Below the pieces are notes generated by a model. The model searched no databases and was not told where the DNA came from. It worked only from the letters and a program-made list of their open reading frames with translations. Shown here one piece after another: positions 48,813-59,363 of a stretch of 64,000 nucleotides of DNA. The DNA is from Gammaproteobacteria bacterium (lineage in GTDB: Bacteria; Pseudomonadota; Gammaproteobacteria; Burkholderiales; Gallionellaceae), in assembly GCA_018814405.1 (NCBI GenBank), contig JAHIZO010000009.1:238933-302932 (forward strand). The letters run 5' to 3'. Position 1 is the first letter of the stretch, and each line of letters starts with the position of its first letter. The position numbers and the translations under genes are program-made.

Positions 48813-50033
48813 ATGGCCATCGCAGCATGCGACCATGGGCAGCGAGCGACACATTTTCGGCGCGCCGCACCAACGATCAACACCGACTTGAAGAGAGCCA
48901 CACAAACTGTGCCAGACATCTCAAACAAGCCTTTGCGCCTCGACAACTTCATCGCCAACCTACCCTGCATGGCATTCCAGCTTGTGCGGAACAAACAAGG
49001 CGGGCTCGCTTTTTCCTATATAGGTGAAGGCAGTCAGGCCTTGCTGGGCTTGACCCCGCAACAGCTGCAAGCCGACATCGACAGCTTTTTGAACCTGATT
49101 CACCCCGAAGACTGCAACGTGTTCCGTGACAGCATGGAACGTTCCGCGACAAGCCGAGGATTCTGGAGCTGGGAAGGGCGCGTCACACTGGCAGACGGCG
49201 AGCTGAAATGGCTGGCACTGGGCTCGACCCCGCAAACCAATGCGAACGGCGATGTCGAATGGGAAGGCCTGATCGTCAACATCACCAAAACCAAACTGGA
49301 CGAACTGGAACTGCTGCGCTCACAAGAACAGTTGCGCGAGTTCTCTTCGCATATCCAAGATGCAAAAGAACAGGAGCGCCTGCGCATCGCGCGCGAAGTT
49401 CATGATGAGATCGGCGGATTACTCACGGCCATCAAGATGGATCTGGCCTGGATCAAGGAGCGCCTACCCAAAAGCAAGCAGATGCTGACGGACAAGACGA
49501 CTACCATCGAGAACATGGTGGACAAGGCAATGACATCCGCGCGCAATCTGGCGCACAGCTTGCGCCCCGGCTATCTGGACAGTTTCGGTATCGTGGCCGC
49601 CATCGAGATGGAAGCGGATGAGTTCTCACAGCGCACCAGCATCACGGTACTGCTCGACCACAACGAAGACGAGATGGAGCTGGATCTGCATCCCGATGTC
49701 TCCATCGCACTGTTCCGCATCTTCCAAGAATCGCTCACCAACATCATGAAGCACTCGCAAGCCAGTGAAGTGCGGGTGCTGATTCGCAACAGCCATGAAC
49801 GCATAGACCTTTCCATCAGCGACAACGGTCGCGGCTTCAGCCAAGAGGCGCGCGCCAAACCCAGATCGTTCGGCTTGCGCGGCATTCAGGAACGGGTGGT
49901 TCACTTCGGCGGCGAGGTCAACATCTCCAGCGCACCGGGGCAAGGTGTAACCGTGTCAGTCAGCATTCCACACATCCAAGACAACACCTCCGACGGCACG
50001 TCACACGACCGATCACAAAAATCATTGTTCTAG
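48813..50033 (+). CDS. Cytosolic PAS-domain histidine kinase, NarX/UhpB class (HisKA_3)
   Basis: The 406 aa protein has no membrane helix. A PAS/PAC domain (about 45-165, [19 protein letters not shown] and [15 protein letters not shown]) is followed by HisKA_3 dimerisation with the phospho-acceptor in [14 protein letters not shown] (H197) and an ATPase domain ([32 protein letters not shown]). The first 32 residues look non-conserved, so the GTG at 48909 is a possible true start. It pairs with the response regulator 29 nt downstream. Confidence 0.9.
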   Translation: MAIAACDHGQRATHFRRAAPTINTDLKRATQTVPDISNKPLRLDNFIANLPCMAFQLVRNKQGGLAFSYIGEGSQALLGLTPQQLQADIDSFLNLIHPEDCNVFRDSMERSATSRGFWSWEGRVTLADGELKWLALGSTPQTNANGDVEWEGLIVNITKTKLDELELLRSQEQLREFSSHIQDAKEQERLRIAREVHDEIGGLLTAIKMDLAWIKERLPKSKQMLTDKTTTIENMVDKAMTSARNLAHSLRPGYLDSFGIVAAIEMEADEFSQRTSITVLLDHNEDEMELDLHPDVSIALFRIFQESLTNIMKHSQASEVRVLIRNSHERIDLSISDNGRGFSQEARAKPRSFGLRGIQERVVHFGGEVNISSAPGQGVTVSVSIPHIQDNTSDGTSHDRSQKSLF

Positions 50034-50062
50034 ATGATAGATAAAAGCAGACCATCGACACC

Positions 50063-50695
50063 ATGCTCAAAATACTGATCGCCGACGACCACGCCCTGAT
50101 CCGCAAGGGCCTCAAGCAGATCCTCGACGATTCGCCCGACATGCGCGTCACCGGCGAGGCCGAGACCGGCATGCAAGCCATCCAGATGGCACAGGAAAAC
50201 GAATATGACATGGTCTTGCTCGACATCAGCCTGCCCGACAAGAACGGTATCGACGTGCTCAAACAGATCAAGGCCAACTGTCCGAACACCCCGGTACTGA
50301 TGCTCAGCATGCACGCCGAAGACCAGTATGCGGTGCGCTCGATGAAAGCCGGCGCCTCCGGTTACCTAAACAAACAAAGCGCGCCCGCACAACTGCTGAC
50401 CGCCATCCGCAAAGTCGGGGACGGCAAGAAATACATCAGCAGCGAGATGGCCGAGCAACTGGCGGAAGGTCTGTCGCAGGGTTACCACGAACTGGCACAC
50501 CAGACCCTGTCGAACCGCGAATATCAGACCCTGTGCCTGATGGCACAGGGCAAGAAGCTGAGCGAGATGGCCGAGATCATGTCCCTCAGCCCCAAGACCA
50601 TCAGCGTCTATCGCTTGCGACTCTTGGAAAAAATGAAACTCAAGACCAACGCCGAAGCTATCCATTACGCGATCAGCAATCATTTGATCGAATGA
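50063..50695 (+). CDS. NarL/FixJ-type response regulator
   Basis: The 210 aa protein has a receiver domain with acidic DD at 8-9, phospho-acceptor D54 (LLDISLPD) and Lys in SGYLNKQSA. A LuxR-type HTH follows at about 145-205 (TLSNREYQTLCLMAQGKKLSEMAE in parts, LSPKTISVYRLRLLEKM). It is the partner of the preceding kinase. Targets are unknown; the diguanylate cyclase and glycosylation genes lie downstream. Confidence 0.94.
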   Translation: MLKILIADDHALIRKGLKQILDDSPDMRVTGEAETGMQAIQMAQENEYDMVLLDISLPDKNGIDVLKQIKANCPNTPVLMLSMHAEDQYAVRSMKAGASGYLNKQSAPAQLLTAIRKVGDGKKYISSEMAEQLAEGLSQGYHELAHQTLSNREYQTLCLMAQGKKLSEMAEIMSLSPKTISVYRLRLLEKMKLKTNAEAIHYAISNHLIE

Positions 50696-50798
50696 TCCCA
50701 ACCAATAGCACGCATTATCCTATGCTATTCAGTTGATTGCCGTTCCGCTGACAACTGATAATACGAACCAAGAGAGCAAGCACGACCTACACATATAA

Positions 50799-52427
50799 AT
50801 GAGCAAGCATAAAGAACCCGCAGAACTGGCCCGCGACACCTTGAAACTGCTTGGTGAGCGTGGTCTATCTCCCACACCGGAGCATTACGCGAGTGTGTTT
50901 CAGGAACTTGGCGGAGGGAAAGAAGCTAAGGCGGCCTCCTCGGCGCCGAACTGGTCAGCCTTGATCCGTGACCTGCTGCGCCAGCTCGAAATGACGCATA
51001 AAGGCGTCACGCTCACGCGAAAGAAGGAAGGACTAGAGGTCGTTCTCAATCGCTTCGGCAGCAAGCCGGAAGTGATGTCTGAAAAACTGACTGGCTTGAT
51101 GCGCTCTTGGGGTAGCGGCTCTGCCGCACCTGATCTATCACCTGCCGTACTACCCGAAGCTACTCCGGCAGAGGCTACTGCCATCTCCGCCCCGACTGCC
51201 GCCCCTGCCAAGTCTGCGGACAAAGCTGACGGCAATGACTTACTTCAACAATTACGAGAACTGCTCGCACAGTCGCTGGAACACTCCCTACCCTCACAAC
51301 CGGAGCTGGCAGACGATATCAAGCGCTTGGTCGTAGTAGTACGCGCCACTGACAACCCCACCAAGGTCAATGACCTGACCAAGCAACTACGTCAGTTTTG
51401 GCTCAAGCTGGAACTGCGCGGCGGCGACAAGGTGAAGATACAAGAAGGTTTGTTACGTCTGCTACGACTGCTGGTCGAGAATGTCAGCGAACTAGTCGCC
51501 GACGATGAATGGATGCAGGGCCAGGTCTCCGCACTGCAAACCATCATCTCGCAGCCGATGGACAAGCATGCCATCGCCGATGCCGAGCGCAACCTGCGCG
51601 ACGCCATCATCAAGCAGAGCAGCCTCAAGCAGAGCCTGACCGATGCCAAAACCACGCTCAAGAGCCTGATGACCACCTTCATCGACCGCTTGGGCAACCT
51701 CACGGAAAGCACGGGCGAATATCACCAGAAGATCGAGGGTTACAGCCAGCAGATCAGCAAGGCAGACGACCTGACTTTGCTAAGTCACATCCTTGATGAT
51801 GTGATGCACGATACGCGCATCATACAAGCCAGTGCTTTGCGCTCACATGAAGAGCTCCTCAATACCAAAAAGCAAGCTGACGAAGCAGAGGCACGTATCA
51901 AACAATTGGAAGAAGAGTTGATGCAGGTCAGCGAACTGGTGCGCGAAGACCAACTCACCGGCGCGCTGAATAGACGCGGCCTGGACGAAACGCTGGATCG
52001 TGAACTGAAGCGTGCCGACCGCAACAAGACCCTGCTTTGTGTCGCCCTGCTCGACATCGACAACTTCAAGAAGCTGAACGACAGCCTGGGTCACCAAGCG
52101 GGCGATCGCGCTTTGACCCACCTCACCCAAGTCATCAAGGACACCCTGCGACCAAGCGATGCAGTGGGCCGATACGGCGGCGAAGAATTCGTCATCATCC
52201 TGCCGGATACAGATATCAATGCGGGGGTGGAAGCCGTACAACGCCTGCAGCGCGACCTCACCAAAAAGTTCTTCCTACACAACAACGAGCGCATCCTGGT
52301 CACGTTCAGCGCTGGCGTAGCTCTACGTGGCGAAGAGGAAGACCAAGAAGACCTGCTGGGGCGCGCTGACAAGGCAATGTATCAGGCCAAGCAGACTGGC
52401 AAGAACCGCGTGGTAAGTGCCGGCTAG
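50799..52427 (+). CDS. Soluble diguanylate cyclase with long helical N-terminal region
   Basis: The 542 aa protein has no membrane helix. A first region (about 1-105) begins ELARDTLKLLGERGLSPTPEHYASVF, then an Ala/Pro-rich linker (about 110-145) and a long helical/coiled-coil region (about 150-380). The GGDEF domain (about 385-540) has an active RYGGEEF site and an RPSD inhibitory motif five residues earlier. The TPEHY start resembles soluble DGCs with an uncharacterised regulatory domain. It lies between a two-component pair and the flagellin-glycosylation-like cluster, which suggests motility control. Confidence 0.92.
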   Translation: MSKHKEPAELARDTLKLLGERGLSPTPEHYASVFQELGGGKEAKAASSAPNWSALIRDLLRQLEMTHKGVTLTRKKEGLEVVLNRFGSKPEVMSEKLTGLMRSWGSGSAAPDLSPAVLPEATPAEATAISAPTAAPAKSADKADGNDLLQQLRELLAQSLEHSLPSQPELADDIKRLVVVVRATDNPTKVNDLTKQLRQFWLKLELRGGDKVKIQEGLLRLLRLLVENVSELVADDEWMQGQVSALQTIISQPMDKHAIADAERNLRDAIIKQSSLKQSLTDAKTTLKSLMTTFIDRLGNLTESTGEYHQKIEGYSQQISKADDLTLLSHILDDVMHDTRIIQASALRSHEELLNTKKQADEAEARIKQLEEELMQVSELVREDQLTGALNRRGLDETLDRELKRADRNKTLLCVALLDIDNFKKLNDSLGHQAGDRALTHLTQVIKDTLRPSDAVGRYGGEEFVIILPDTDINAGVEAVQRLQRDLTKKFFLHNNERILVTFSAGVALRGEEEDQEDLLGRADKAMYQAKQTGKNRVVSAG

Positions 52428-52496
52428 CAGGAATAGCCGCTGCTACCCCCTCCCTCTAGATTCGATTAGCCAATCGCTTACTGCAGGTGGTTTAAC

Positions 52497-55400
52497 ATGA
52501 CGAACATTGATTTACCGAAGCAGCCGGAACAAACCGCCACAGACGAGATGCTCCAGCAAGCCATCGTGTATCAACAGGCCGGGGAATTTCAGCACGCAGG
52601 CGAACGCTATCTGTCCATCTTGCAGATCGAGCCTAACCACCCCCAAGCTAACCACAACATGGGATTGCTGGCCGTGCAGATGCAACAGCCTGCCGCCAGC
52701 CTGCCCTATTTCACCACCGCGCTGGATGCCGACCCGTCGTGCGGCCAATACTGGCTGAATTACATTGACGCCCTGTTCCAAGCAGGGCAACTGGATGACG
52801 CTCGACAAGTCTTGGCACTAGCGCAGCAACAGGGTTTACAGGGAGATGAAGTAGATGCGTTGGCAATACGCTTGCGGGAAGGCGCGCAGGGCTCAGGTCA
52901 CTCTGATACAGTGCATCAGCGAACCCCGACAGAACAGGTCCCCAGTCAGTGCACCACCGAATCCAAGCCTGAAAAAACGAACAAGGCAAGTCCAAAGCAC
53001 TCTGCCCACAAAGGGAAAGCTCCCAGCCAGCAAGATATCAATGCACTCATAACGCTGTTCAGCTCAGGTCGTCTGCAGGAAGCCACACCCGTCGCGCAAG
53101 CAATGACAGAACGCTTCCCACAACACGATTTTGGCTGGAAAGCATTAGGTGCGATCTACAAACAGCTGGGGAGGGCTTCGGAAGCGCTGCTCCCCATGCA
53201 AAAGGCAGCGATGTTGGCCCCAGGGGATGTTGAGGCCCACTACAACCTTGGTGTCACTTTCCAAGAGTTGGGACAGCTGAATGAAGCTGAAACCAGCTAT
53301 CGTCAGGCCATAAGAATCGCCCCAAACTATGCGCAGGCCCATAGCAATCTGGGCGTCATCCTGCAGCAACATGATCGGTTTGAAGAAGCCGAATCTTGTT
53401 ACCGCCATGCATTGCAGATATCCCCGGGTAACGGCAAAACACTTAGCAACCTAGGCGTCGTTCTGCACAAGCTCGGGAGGTTCGAGGAAGCTGAAGCCTG
53501 CTTTCGCAAGGCATTAAAGATCGACCAAGGCAATGCAGAAACGTATTGCAATCTGGGAAATACGCTCAAGGAACTTGGCCGCCCGGACGAGTCTGAAGCC
53601 AGTTACCGTCATGCTCTGCAGATCAATCCAGATTATGCCGAGGCGCATTACAACATAGGCAACGTCCTGCGTGAATTGGATCGACTCGACGAGGCCAAAG
53701 CCAGCTACCAGCGTGCATTACAGATCACTCCAAACCTAGCTAACGTGCACTTCAATCTGGGCAACGCCTTCTCTGATACAGAACAACTGAGCGAAGCTGA
53801 AGCCAGCTACAAACGCGCTATAGAGATCGATCCGCATTGCGCTGAAATACACTTCAATCTGGGAAATGTCCTCTTGCGACAGACACGACTCAGCGAAGCG
53901 GAAGCCAGCTTCAAGCAGGCGTTGGAGATTAATCCTGAACATGTAAAAGCAGACTATAACTTGGGACTTACATATTATCGCCAGGGCAGGTTAAGTGAAG
54001 CCGGGATTTATTATTGGCGCGCATTGAAAATCAACCCCGAGTACGCCGAGGTGTACTGCAGCTTGGCAGAACTACTGCACGAATGGGGTCGCCTGGACGA
54101 GGCTGAGGAAAGTCTGCAGAAGGCGATCAAGCTCAAACCCGATTTAGCTGAAGCGCATGCCATCTTGGGTGTCACACTCACGAAAATGGGACGGTTGGCC
54201 GAGGCTGAGGCCAGTTGCCAACGCGCCATCGATCTCAAGCCGCATGATGCTATTGCGCATAGCAATCTCGGGGCGGCATTATTTGATCACGGGCACCATA
54301 ACAAGGCTGAAGACAGCTATCGGCTGGCACTTAAGCATCAACCTTTGCATCACCAGACACACAGCAACTTGCTGTTTTGCATGTCGCATAACGCGGCTAC
54401 CGATGCTAAGTCGCTATTTGATGAACACTTGCGCTTTGCAGCGCAATTCGAAAAGCCGCTGCGCGACGATTGGAAGCCACATGCGAATTCAAAGCATCCA
54501 GATCGTACGCTGCAGATTGGTTTTGTCTCCGGGGATTTCAAAAACCATGCGGTGTCCAACTTCATCGAGCCGATTCTTGCCCATCTGGCCACTTGTCCAC
54601 GCTTATCTCTGCATGCCTACGCCAGCCACATCCGAGATGATGATGTCAGCTTGCGTCTGCGCAAGTATTTTGCACATTGGCACCCAATCGCCCCATCAAC
54701 CGACGAAGAATTGGCAGAACAAATCCGTGCCGACGAGATCGACATCTTGATTGATCTATCAGGACATACTGGATACAACCGATTGCAAACCTTCGCCCGC
54801 AAACCTGCCCCCCTTCAAGTCAGCTGGATGGGCTACCCCGGCACGACAGGCCTGACGGCGATGGATTATTACTTTGCAGACCCATTCCTGCTGCCAGAAG
54901 GGATGCTCGACAGTCAGTTCACCGAAAAGATCGTACGATTACCGGCTAATGCACCATTCTTACCGTTCCCAACTGCACCGCCAGTCAACAACCTGCCCGC
55001 GCTAAAGAACGGCCACATAACATTCGGCAGCTTCAACCGATTGAGCAAACTCAATCGATCATCCATCGCCCTATGGTCAAAGCTGCTTCGCGCCCTGCCG
55101 AACTCAAGAATGCTGCTCGCAGGCATGCCGCAAGATAAAAAATACGATGCATTAGTAGCGTGGTTTGCAGAAGAAGGCATAGAGCGTCACCGGCTGGATC
55201 TTCATCCGCGTAGCATCATGGATACCTATATGGCGCTGCATCTTCAGGTGGATATATGTTTGGACACCGTCCCTTACAACGGCGGCACAACGACACTGCA
55301 TGCCTTATGGATGGGTGTGCCCACGCTAACTGAGGCAAGCAATTCCGCAGCGGGACGGTCAGGTGCTGCGATCCTCAGCCACGCGGGGCTGGAAAAATTC

Positions 55401-55670
55401 ATTGCATATAATGATGACGAATTCGTACAACAAGGCATTGCATTGGCCGGTGACTTTGCCGCACTGGCCGACATCAGGACAGGTTTGCGGGAGCGTTTTG
55501 CTCAGTCTGCTATGGGCCAACCTGCTGTAATTGCAGCCGGTGTTGAACGCGCTTTGCGCATCATGTGGCAACGCTGGTGCACAGGATTGCCACCTGCGTC
55601 ATTTGAGGTCACAAGCCAAGAAGCTGAAGGGCTGGCATCAGAGGCCAAAATCGACCAATCAACGATTTGA
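52497..55670 (+). CDS. TPR-repeat SPINDLY-type O-linked N-acetylglucosamine transferase-like protein, copy 1
   Basis: The 1057 aa cytoplasmic protein has three parts. An N-terminal TPR-like region (about 15-125) is joined by a polar linker (125-180) to about 13-14 consecutive 34-residue TPRs (about 180-640, repeats of AEAHYNLGNVL and EAEASYRRAL type). The C-terminal GT41 catalytic domain (about 660-1040) has IGFVSGDFKNHAV, ILIDLSGHTGYNRL, VSWMGYPGTTGL, FGSFNRLSKLN and DTVPYNGGTTTLHALWMGVP. It should transfer a sugar from a nucleotide donor to Ser/Thr, with the TPRs choosing the protein. It lies 13 nt before a shorter paralog and a few genes before flagellin. AGGTGG precedes the ATG. Confidence 0.93.
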   Translation: MTNIDLPKQPEQTATDEMLQQAIVYQQAGEFQHAGERYLSILQIEPNHPQANHNMGLLAVQMQQPAASLPYFTTALDADPSCGQYWLNYIDALFQAGQLDDARQVLALAQQQGLQGDEVDALAIRLREGAQGSGHSDTVHQRTPTEQVPSQCTTESKPEKTNKASPKHSAHKGKAPSQQDINALITLFSSGRLQEATPVAQAMTERFPQHDFGWKALGAIYKQLGRASEALLPMQKAAMLAPGDVEAHYNLGVTFQELGQLNEAETSYRQAIRIAPNYAQAHSNLGVILQQHDRFEEAESCYRHALQISPGNGKTLSNLGVVLHKLGRFEEAEACFRKALKIDQGNAETYCNLGNTLKELGRPDESEASYRHALQINPDYAEAHYNIGNVLRELDRLDEAKASYQRALQITPNLANVHFNLGNAFSDTEQLSEAEASYKRAIEIDPHCAEIHFNLGNVLLRQTRLSEAEASFKQALEINPEHVKADYNLGLTYYRQGRLSEAGIYYWRALKINPEYAEVYCSLAELLHEWGRLDEAEESLQKAIKLKPDLAEAHAILGVTLTKMGRLAEAEASCQRAIDLKPHDAIAHSNLGAALFDHGHHNKAEDSYRLALKHQPLHHQTHSNLLFCMSHNAATDAKSLFDEHLRFAAQFEKPLRDDWKPHANSKHPDRTLQIGFVSGDFKNHAVSNFIEPILAHLATCPRLSLHAYASHIRDDDVSLRLRKYFAHWHPIAPSTDEELAEQIRADEIDILIDLSGHTGYNRLQTFARKPAPLQVSWMGYPGTTGLTAMDYYFADPFLLPEGMLDSQFTEKIVRLPANAPFLPFPTAPPVNNLPALKNGHITFGSFNRLSKLNRSSIALWSKLLRALPNSRMLLAGMPQDKKYDALVAWFAEEGIERHRLDLHPRSIMDTYMALHLQVDICLDTVPYNGGTTTLHALWMGVPTLTEASNSAAGRSGAAILSHAGLEKFIAYNDDEFVQQGIALAGDFAALADIRTGLRERFAQSAMGQPAVIAAGVERALRIMWQRWCTGLPPASFEVTSQEAEGLASEAKIDQSTI

Positions 55671-55683
55671 TTCACCTATCGAA

Positions 55684-58185
55684 GTGACTGATTCCATCCT
55701 CCAACAAGCTCTAACGCTTCAGCAGCAAGGTGCATTCCAGGAAGCGGGGGAACTCTATTTATCGATTTTGCAAGCCGACCCCAAGCACCCCGAAGCGAAC
55801 CACAATATGGGGGTATTGGCGGTCCAAATGGATCAACCGGAAGCCGCGCTAAACTATTTCTCAACAGCGCTAGATGCTGCCCCCTCCCATGGTCAATATT
55901 GGCTGCATTACATCGAGGCCCTGTATTTGGCTGGGCAATTGGAAGATGCTCGACAGGTGCTGGCACTTGCGCGACAACAAGGACTGCAAGGAGAAGAGGT
56001 GGATGCCTTGGCTGTACGTATGCAGATCCCCGAGTCGCCCGTCCCCCATCCGAATGACGCGCCAAGCCCCCAACAGATTAATACTCTAATAGGCCTGTTC
56101 AACGCCGGCCAACTCAACGAAGCCGCCGTCAGCGCTCAAGAAATGACAACGCGCTTCCCGCAGCACGAGTTTGGCTGGAAAGCACTGGGGGCTGTGTATA
56201 AACAGTTGGGGCGAAGTACTGACGCACTCGTACCCATGCAAAGATCAGCCCAACTGTCCCCCGGAGATGCTGAGGCACACTACAACCTTGGGGCCACATT
56301 TCAAGAATTGGGACGGCTACAAGAAGCCGAGAAAAGCTACCGAGAGTCAATAAAGAACGCGCCGAATAACGCCAAGGCACACAGCAATTTAGGTGTCATC
56401 CTGCAAAACCTAGGCCGATGCGATGAAGCTGAAATCTGCTACCGAAATGCATTACAAGCCGATCCCAAAAATGCCAAAGCTCACAGCAATCTGGGCGCCA
56501 TCCTGCATAAGCTGGGCAGATACGAAGAAGCCGAAGCCAGCCTCAGCATAGCGCTACAGATCGATCCGGAGAATGCCGAATCGTATTGCAACCTAGGCAA
56601 TACACTTAAAACTGTCGGTCGCAGTGAAGAGGCTGAAGCAAGCTACCGACGGGCAATCCAGATCAAACCAGAATATGCCGATGCTCATTTCAATCTGGGC
56701 AACCTCCTCCGAGAATCGGAAAGAGTAGAAGAAGCTGAGGCCTGCTACCGCAAAGCGATACAAATTTCACCGGTTCACGCCGATGCTCATTGCAACCTGG
56801 GGAACTTGCTGTTTGACCAAGGGTTCCTGGACCAGTCTAAAGCTTGTCACCTCCAAGCATTGAAGTACCAGCCGCAACATAATATGTCACACAGCAGCCT
56901 GCTTTTCTGCATCAGTCATAGTGACCAATCAGATGCAGCGACATTGTTTGAAGAACACCTTCGCTTTGGTGAGCAGTTCGAGGCCCCCCTGCGAGAAAAG
57001 TGGACACAGCATCTCAACTCACGACAGCCGAATCGCACTTTACAGATTGGATTTATTTCTGGCGATCTCAAGAACCATGCCGTGGCAAACTTTATTGAGC
57101 CCGTGCTTAAACATCTGGCTGGCTATAAGCGATTGTCATTACACGCTTATGCCAACCACGTTATTGATGATGACATGAGCAAAACTCTACGCGGATATTT
57201 CGCATACTGGCATCCAATTCACCCTTTATCTGACGATGAACTGGCCGAAAAGATCCGTACTGATGGCATCGATATATTGATAGATTTGTCTGGGCATACT
57301 GCCTTGAATCGGCTATTGACCTTTGCTCGAAAACCGGCCCCCGTACAAGCCAGCTGGATGGGCTACCCAGCCACGACCGGTTTACAAGCTATAGATTATT
57401 ATCTGGCCGACCGCTTCCTCCTTCCCGAAGGGGAGTTCGATGACCAATTCATTGAGAAAATAGTACGCTTGCCTGCTAACGCACCTTTCATGCCCTTTGA
57501 AGGCGCGCCCCCCGTCAATGCCTTACCTGCGCTGAAGAATGGCTATGTGACTTTTGGAAGCTTCAATAGATTGAATAAAATCAATCGCACCACGATCGCC
57601 ATATGGTCACAGCTACTACGCGCCCAACCAAATTCCAAACTGCTACTTGCCGGGATGCCGCAAGAGGGAAATCATGGCGACTTGATGGACTGGTTCAAAC
57701 AAGAAGGCATTTCGACTGATCGATTGGAGCTTCACGCACGCAGTGATATGAACACCTATCTTGCACTGCATCACCATGTGGACGTCTGCTTGGATACCTT
57801 CCCTTACAATGGCGGCACGACGACCCTGCACGCGCTGTGGATGGGCATCCCCACTCTAACCCTTGCCGGGGGAGGGATGGCAGGCAGAACGGGAGCCGCG
57901 ATTCTAGGTCACGCACACTTGGAATCTTTTGTCGCTCATGACACAGAGGAGTTTATGCAAAAAGGTATCACACTTGCAGCCGATCTCGCCGCTCTATCTC
58001 ACATAAGGATGGACTTGCGCGAGCGATTTGCCCGATCCGCGATGGGGCAACCTGCCGCGATAGCGGCTGGTGTTGAGCGTGCCTTTAACATCATGTGGCA
58101 ACGTTGGTGCGCTGACTTGCCGCCCGAATCATTTGAAGTGTCATTACAAGATGTGAGCGCTACACCCCAAGGATCCCATATATGA
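55684..58185 (+). CDS. TPR-repeat SPINDLY-type O-linked N-acetylglucosamine transferase-like protein, copy 2
   Basis: This is a tandem paralog of the preceding protein: the same N-terminal unit (about 1-105), a short linker, about 9 TPRs (to residue about 445) and the GT41 domain (LQIGFISGDLKNHAV, ILIDLSGHTALNRL, ASWMGYPATTGL, DTFPYNGGTTTLHALWMGIP). It is shorter because it has fewer TPRs. No ATG fits. The GTG at 55684 gives 833 aa and aligns with the start of copy 1; an open extension of 51 codons overlaps copy 1 and is not homologous to it. Its stop overlaps the aminotransferase start by 4 nt. Confidence 0.9.
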   Translation: MTDSILQQALTLQQQGAFQEAGELYLSILQADPKHPEANHNMGVLAVQMDQPEAALNYFSTALDAAPSHGQYWLHYIEALYLAGQLEDARQVLALARQQGLQGEEVDALAVRMQIPESPVPHPNDAPSPQQINTLIGLFNAGQLNEAAVSAQEMTTRFPQHEFGWKALGAVYKQLGRSTDALVPMQRSAQLSPGDAEAHYNLGATFQELGRLQEAEKSYRESIKNAPNNAKAHSNLGVILQNLGRCDEAEICYRNALQADPKNAKAHSNLGAILHKLGRYEEAEASLSIALQIDPENAESYCNLGNTLKTVGRSEEAEASYRRAIQIKPEYADAHFNLGNLLRESERVEEAEACYRKAIQISPVHADAHCNLGNLLFDQGFLDQSKACHLQALKYQPQHNMSHSSLLFCISHSDQSDAATLFEEHLRFGEQFEAPLREKWTQHLNSRQPNRTLQIGFISGDLKNHAVANFIEPVLKHLAGYKRLSLHAYANHVIDDDMSKTLRGYFAYWHPIHPLSDDELAEKIRTDGIDILIDLSGHTALNRLLTFARKPAPVQASWMGYPATTGLQAIDYYLADRFLLPEGEFDDQFIEKIVRLPANAPFMPFEGAPPVNALPALKNGYVTFGSFNRLNKINRTTIAIWSQLLRAQPNSKLLLAGMPQEGNHGDLMDWFKQEGISTDRLELHARSDMNTYLALHHHVDVCLDTFPYNGGTTTLHALWMGIPTLTLAGGGMAGRTGAAILGHAHLESFVAHDTEEFMQKGITLAADLAALSHIRMDLRERFARSAMGQPAAIAAGVERAFNIMWQRWCADLPPESFEVSLQDVSATPQGSHI

Positions 58186-59300
58186 CCGAATCAAATAAAA
58201 AACCGCCCATCTACGTCACGCAGCCTGTTCTTCCGCCACTAGAAGAATTCATTCCGTATCTTGAGCAGATATGGGAAAACAAATGGCTGACCAACAACGG
58301 GCCGTTCCATCAGCAATTTGAACAGGCCTTATGCGACCACCTGGGTGTCAACTACATTTCCCTGTTCACCAATGGCACACTTGCCCTAGTCACAGCTCTG
58401 CAGTCCATGCGCATCACAGGCGAAGTGATCACGACGCCCTACTCTTTCGTGGCCACTGCTCATTCCTTATTGTGGAACGGCATCAAACCAGTCTTTGTAG
58501 ACATTGATCCGGAAACGCTCAACCTAGACCCCGCCAAGATAGAGGCCGCCATCACACCGCAAACAACCGCCATCATGCCTGTCCATTGCTATGGCCACCC
58601 GTGCGATGTGCTGCGCATTCAAGAGATAGCCGACAACTACGGACTCAAGGTCATCTACGACGCAGCCCATGCTTTCGGCGTGCAATGCCATGGGGGCAGC
58701 GTCCTTAAGCATGGCGACCTTTCAATACTAAGCTTCCACGCAACCAAGGTATTCAACACCTTCGAAGGTGGTGCCATCATCTCACCGGATGCAAAAACCA
58801 AACGGCACATCGATCACCTGAAGAACTTCGGCTTCGTGGATGAGGTAACTGTCGTAGCGTCCGGTATCAACGGCAAGATGAGCGAAATCAATGCTGCTTT
58901 CGGCATGTTACAGCTGAAGGGGATCGACCAAGCCATACAGAAACGTCAAGCAATTGACGCTCAATACCGCGCAGGACTTGCCCACATTCCGGGGCTACAC
59001 TTTTTAAGCCAAACAAGTGAGCAAGTTTCGAACTACGCTTACTTTCCCATCTTGGTACAAGCTGACTACCCACTCAGTCGCGATGCCTTGTATCAAAAAC
59101 TGCGCGATGAAGGCATTTATGCACGCCGCTATTTCTACCCGCTGATCAGCGACTTCCCGATGTATCGGGGCATGCCTTCGGCAGCCCACGCAAACCTGCC
59201 GGTGGCCAAAGAGATTGCAGAACAGGTGATCTGCTTGCCGATATTCCCCGACCTCAGTAGCGACCAGGTCGATTCCATCATCGAATTGCTCGCACATTAA
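58182..59300 (+). CDS. DegT/DnrJ/EryC1/StrS-family sugar aminotransferase
   Basis: This PLP-dependent enzyme aminates a nucleotide-bound keto-sugar. The 372 aa protein has LFTNGTLALVTALQ, TTPYSFVATAHSLLWNG, the VIYDAAHAFGV Asp and the Schiff-base Lys189 in FHATKVFNTFEGG. The FNTFEGG form resembles the VioA/FdtB group, which makes dTDP-amino-dideoxy-sugars, so a 4-amino or 3-amino-dideoxyhexose is the likely product. No sugar dehydratase is in the window, so the keto-sugar must come from genes elsewhere. Confidence 0.9.
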   Translation: MTESNKKPPIYVTQPVLPPLEEFIPYLEQIWENKWLTNNGPFHQQFEQALCDHLGVNYISLFTNGTLALVTALQSMRITGEVITTPYSFVATAHSLLWNGIKPVFVDIDPETLNLDPAKIEAAITPQTTAIMPVHCYGHPCDVLRIQEIADNYGLKVIYDAAHAFGVQCHGGSVLKHGDLSILSFHATKVFNTFEGGAIISPDAKTKRHIDHLKNFGFVDEVTVVASGINGKMSEINAAFGMLQLKGIDQAIQKRQAIDAQYRAGLAHIPGLHFLSQTSEQVSNYAYFPILVQADYPLSRDALYQKLRDEGIYARRYFYPLISDFPMYRGMPSAAHANLPVAKEIAEQVICLPIFPDLSSDQVDSIIELLAH

Positions 59301-59363
59301 AGCGGGGGCATCTGGCATGTTGCGAACCATGACAAACCTATCAGCCGAAAGCATGAATACGCG

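Noticed and set aside
48654..48905. 84-codon upstream extension of HisC
   Set aside because: The extension has no similarity to HisC, is Cys-rich and overlaps the divergent kinase gene start. MSAASSAV at 48653 is a normal HisC start.
53200..54350. Regular spaced similarity that could suggest a repeat array or CRISPR
   Set aside because: The period is about 102 bp, the copies are degenerate and stay in frame. They are TPR codons, not a CRISPR or a DNA-level satellite.
55531..55683. N-terminal extension of the second GT41 protein into the first gene
   Set aside because: The extension is the first gene's coding sequence in another frame. Homology between the two paralogs starts at about the GTG at 55684.
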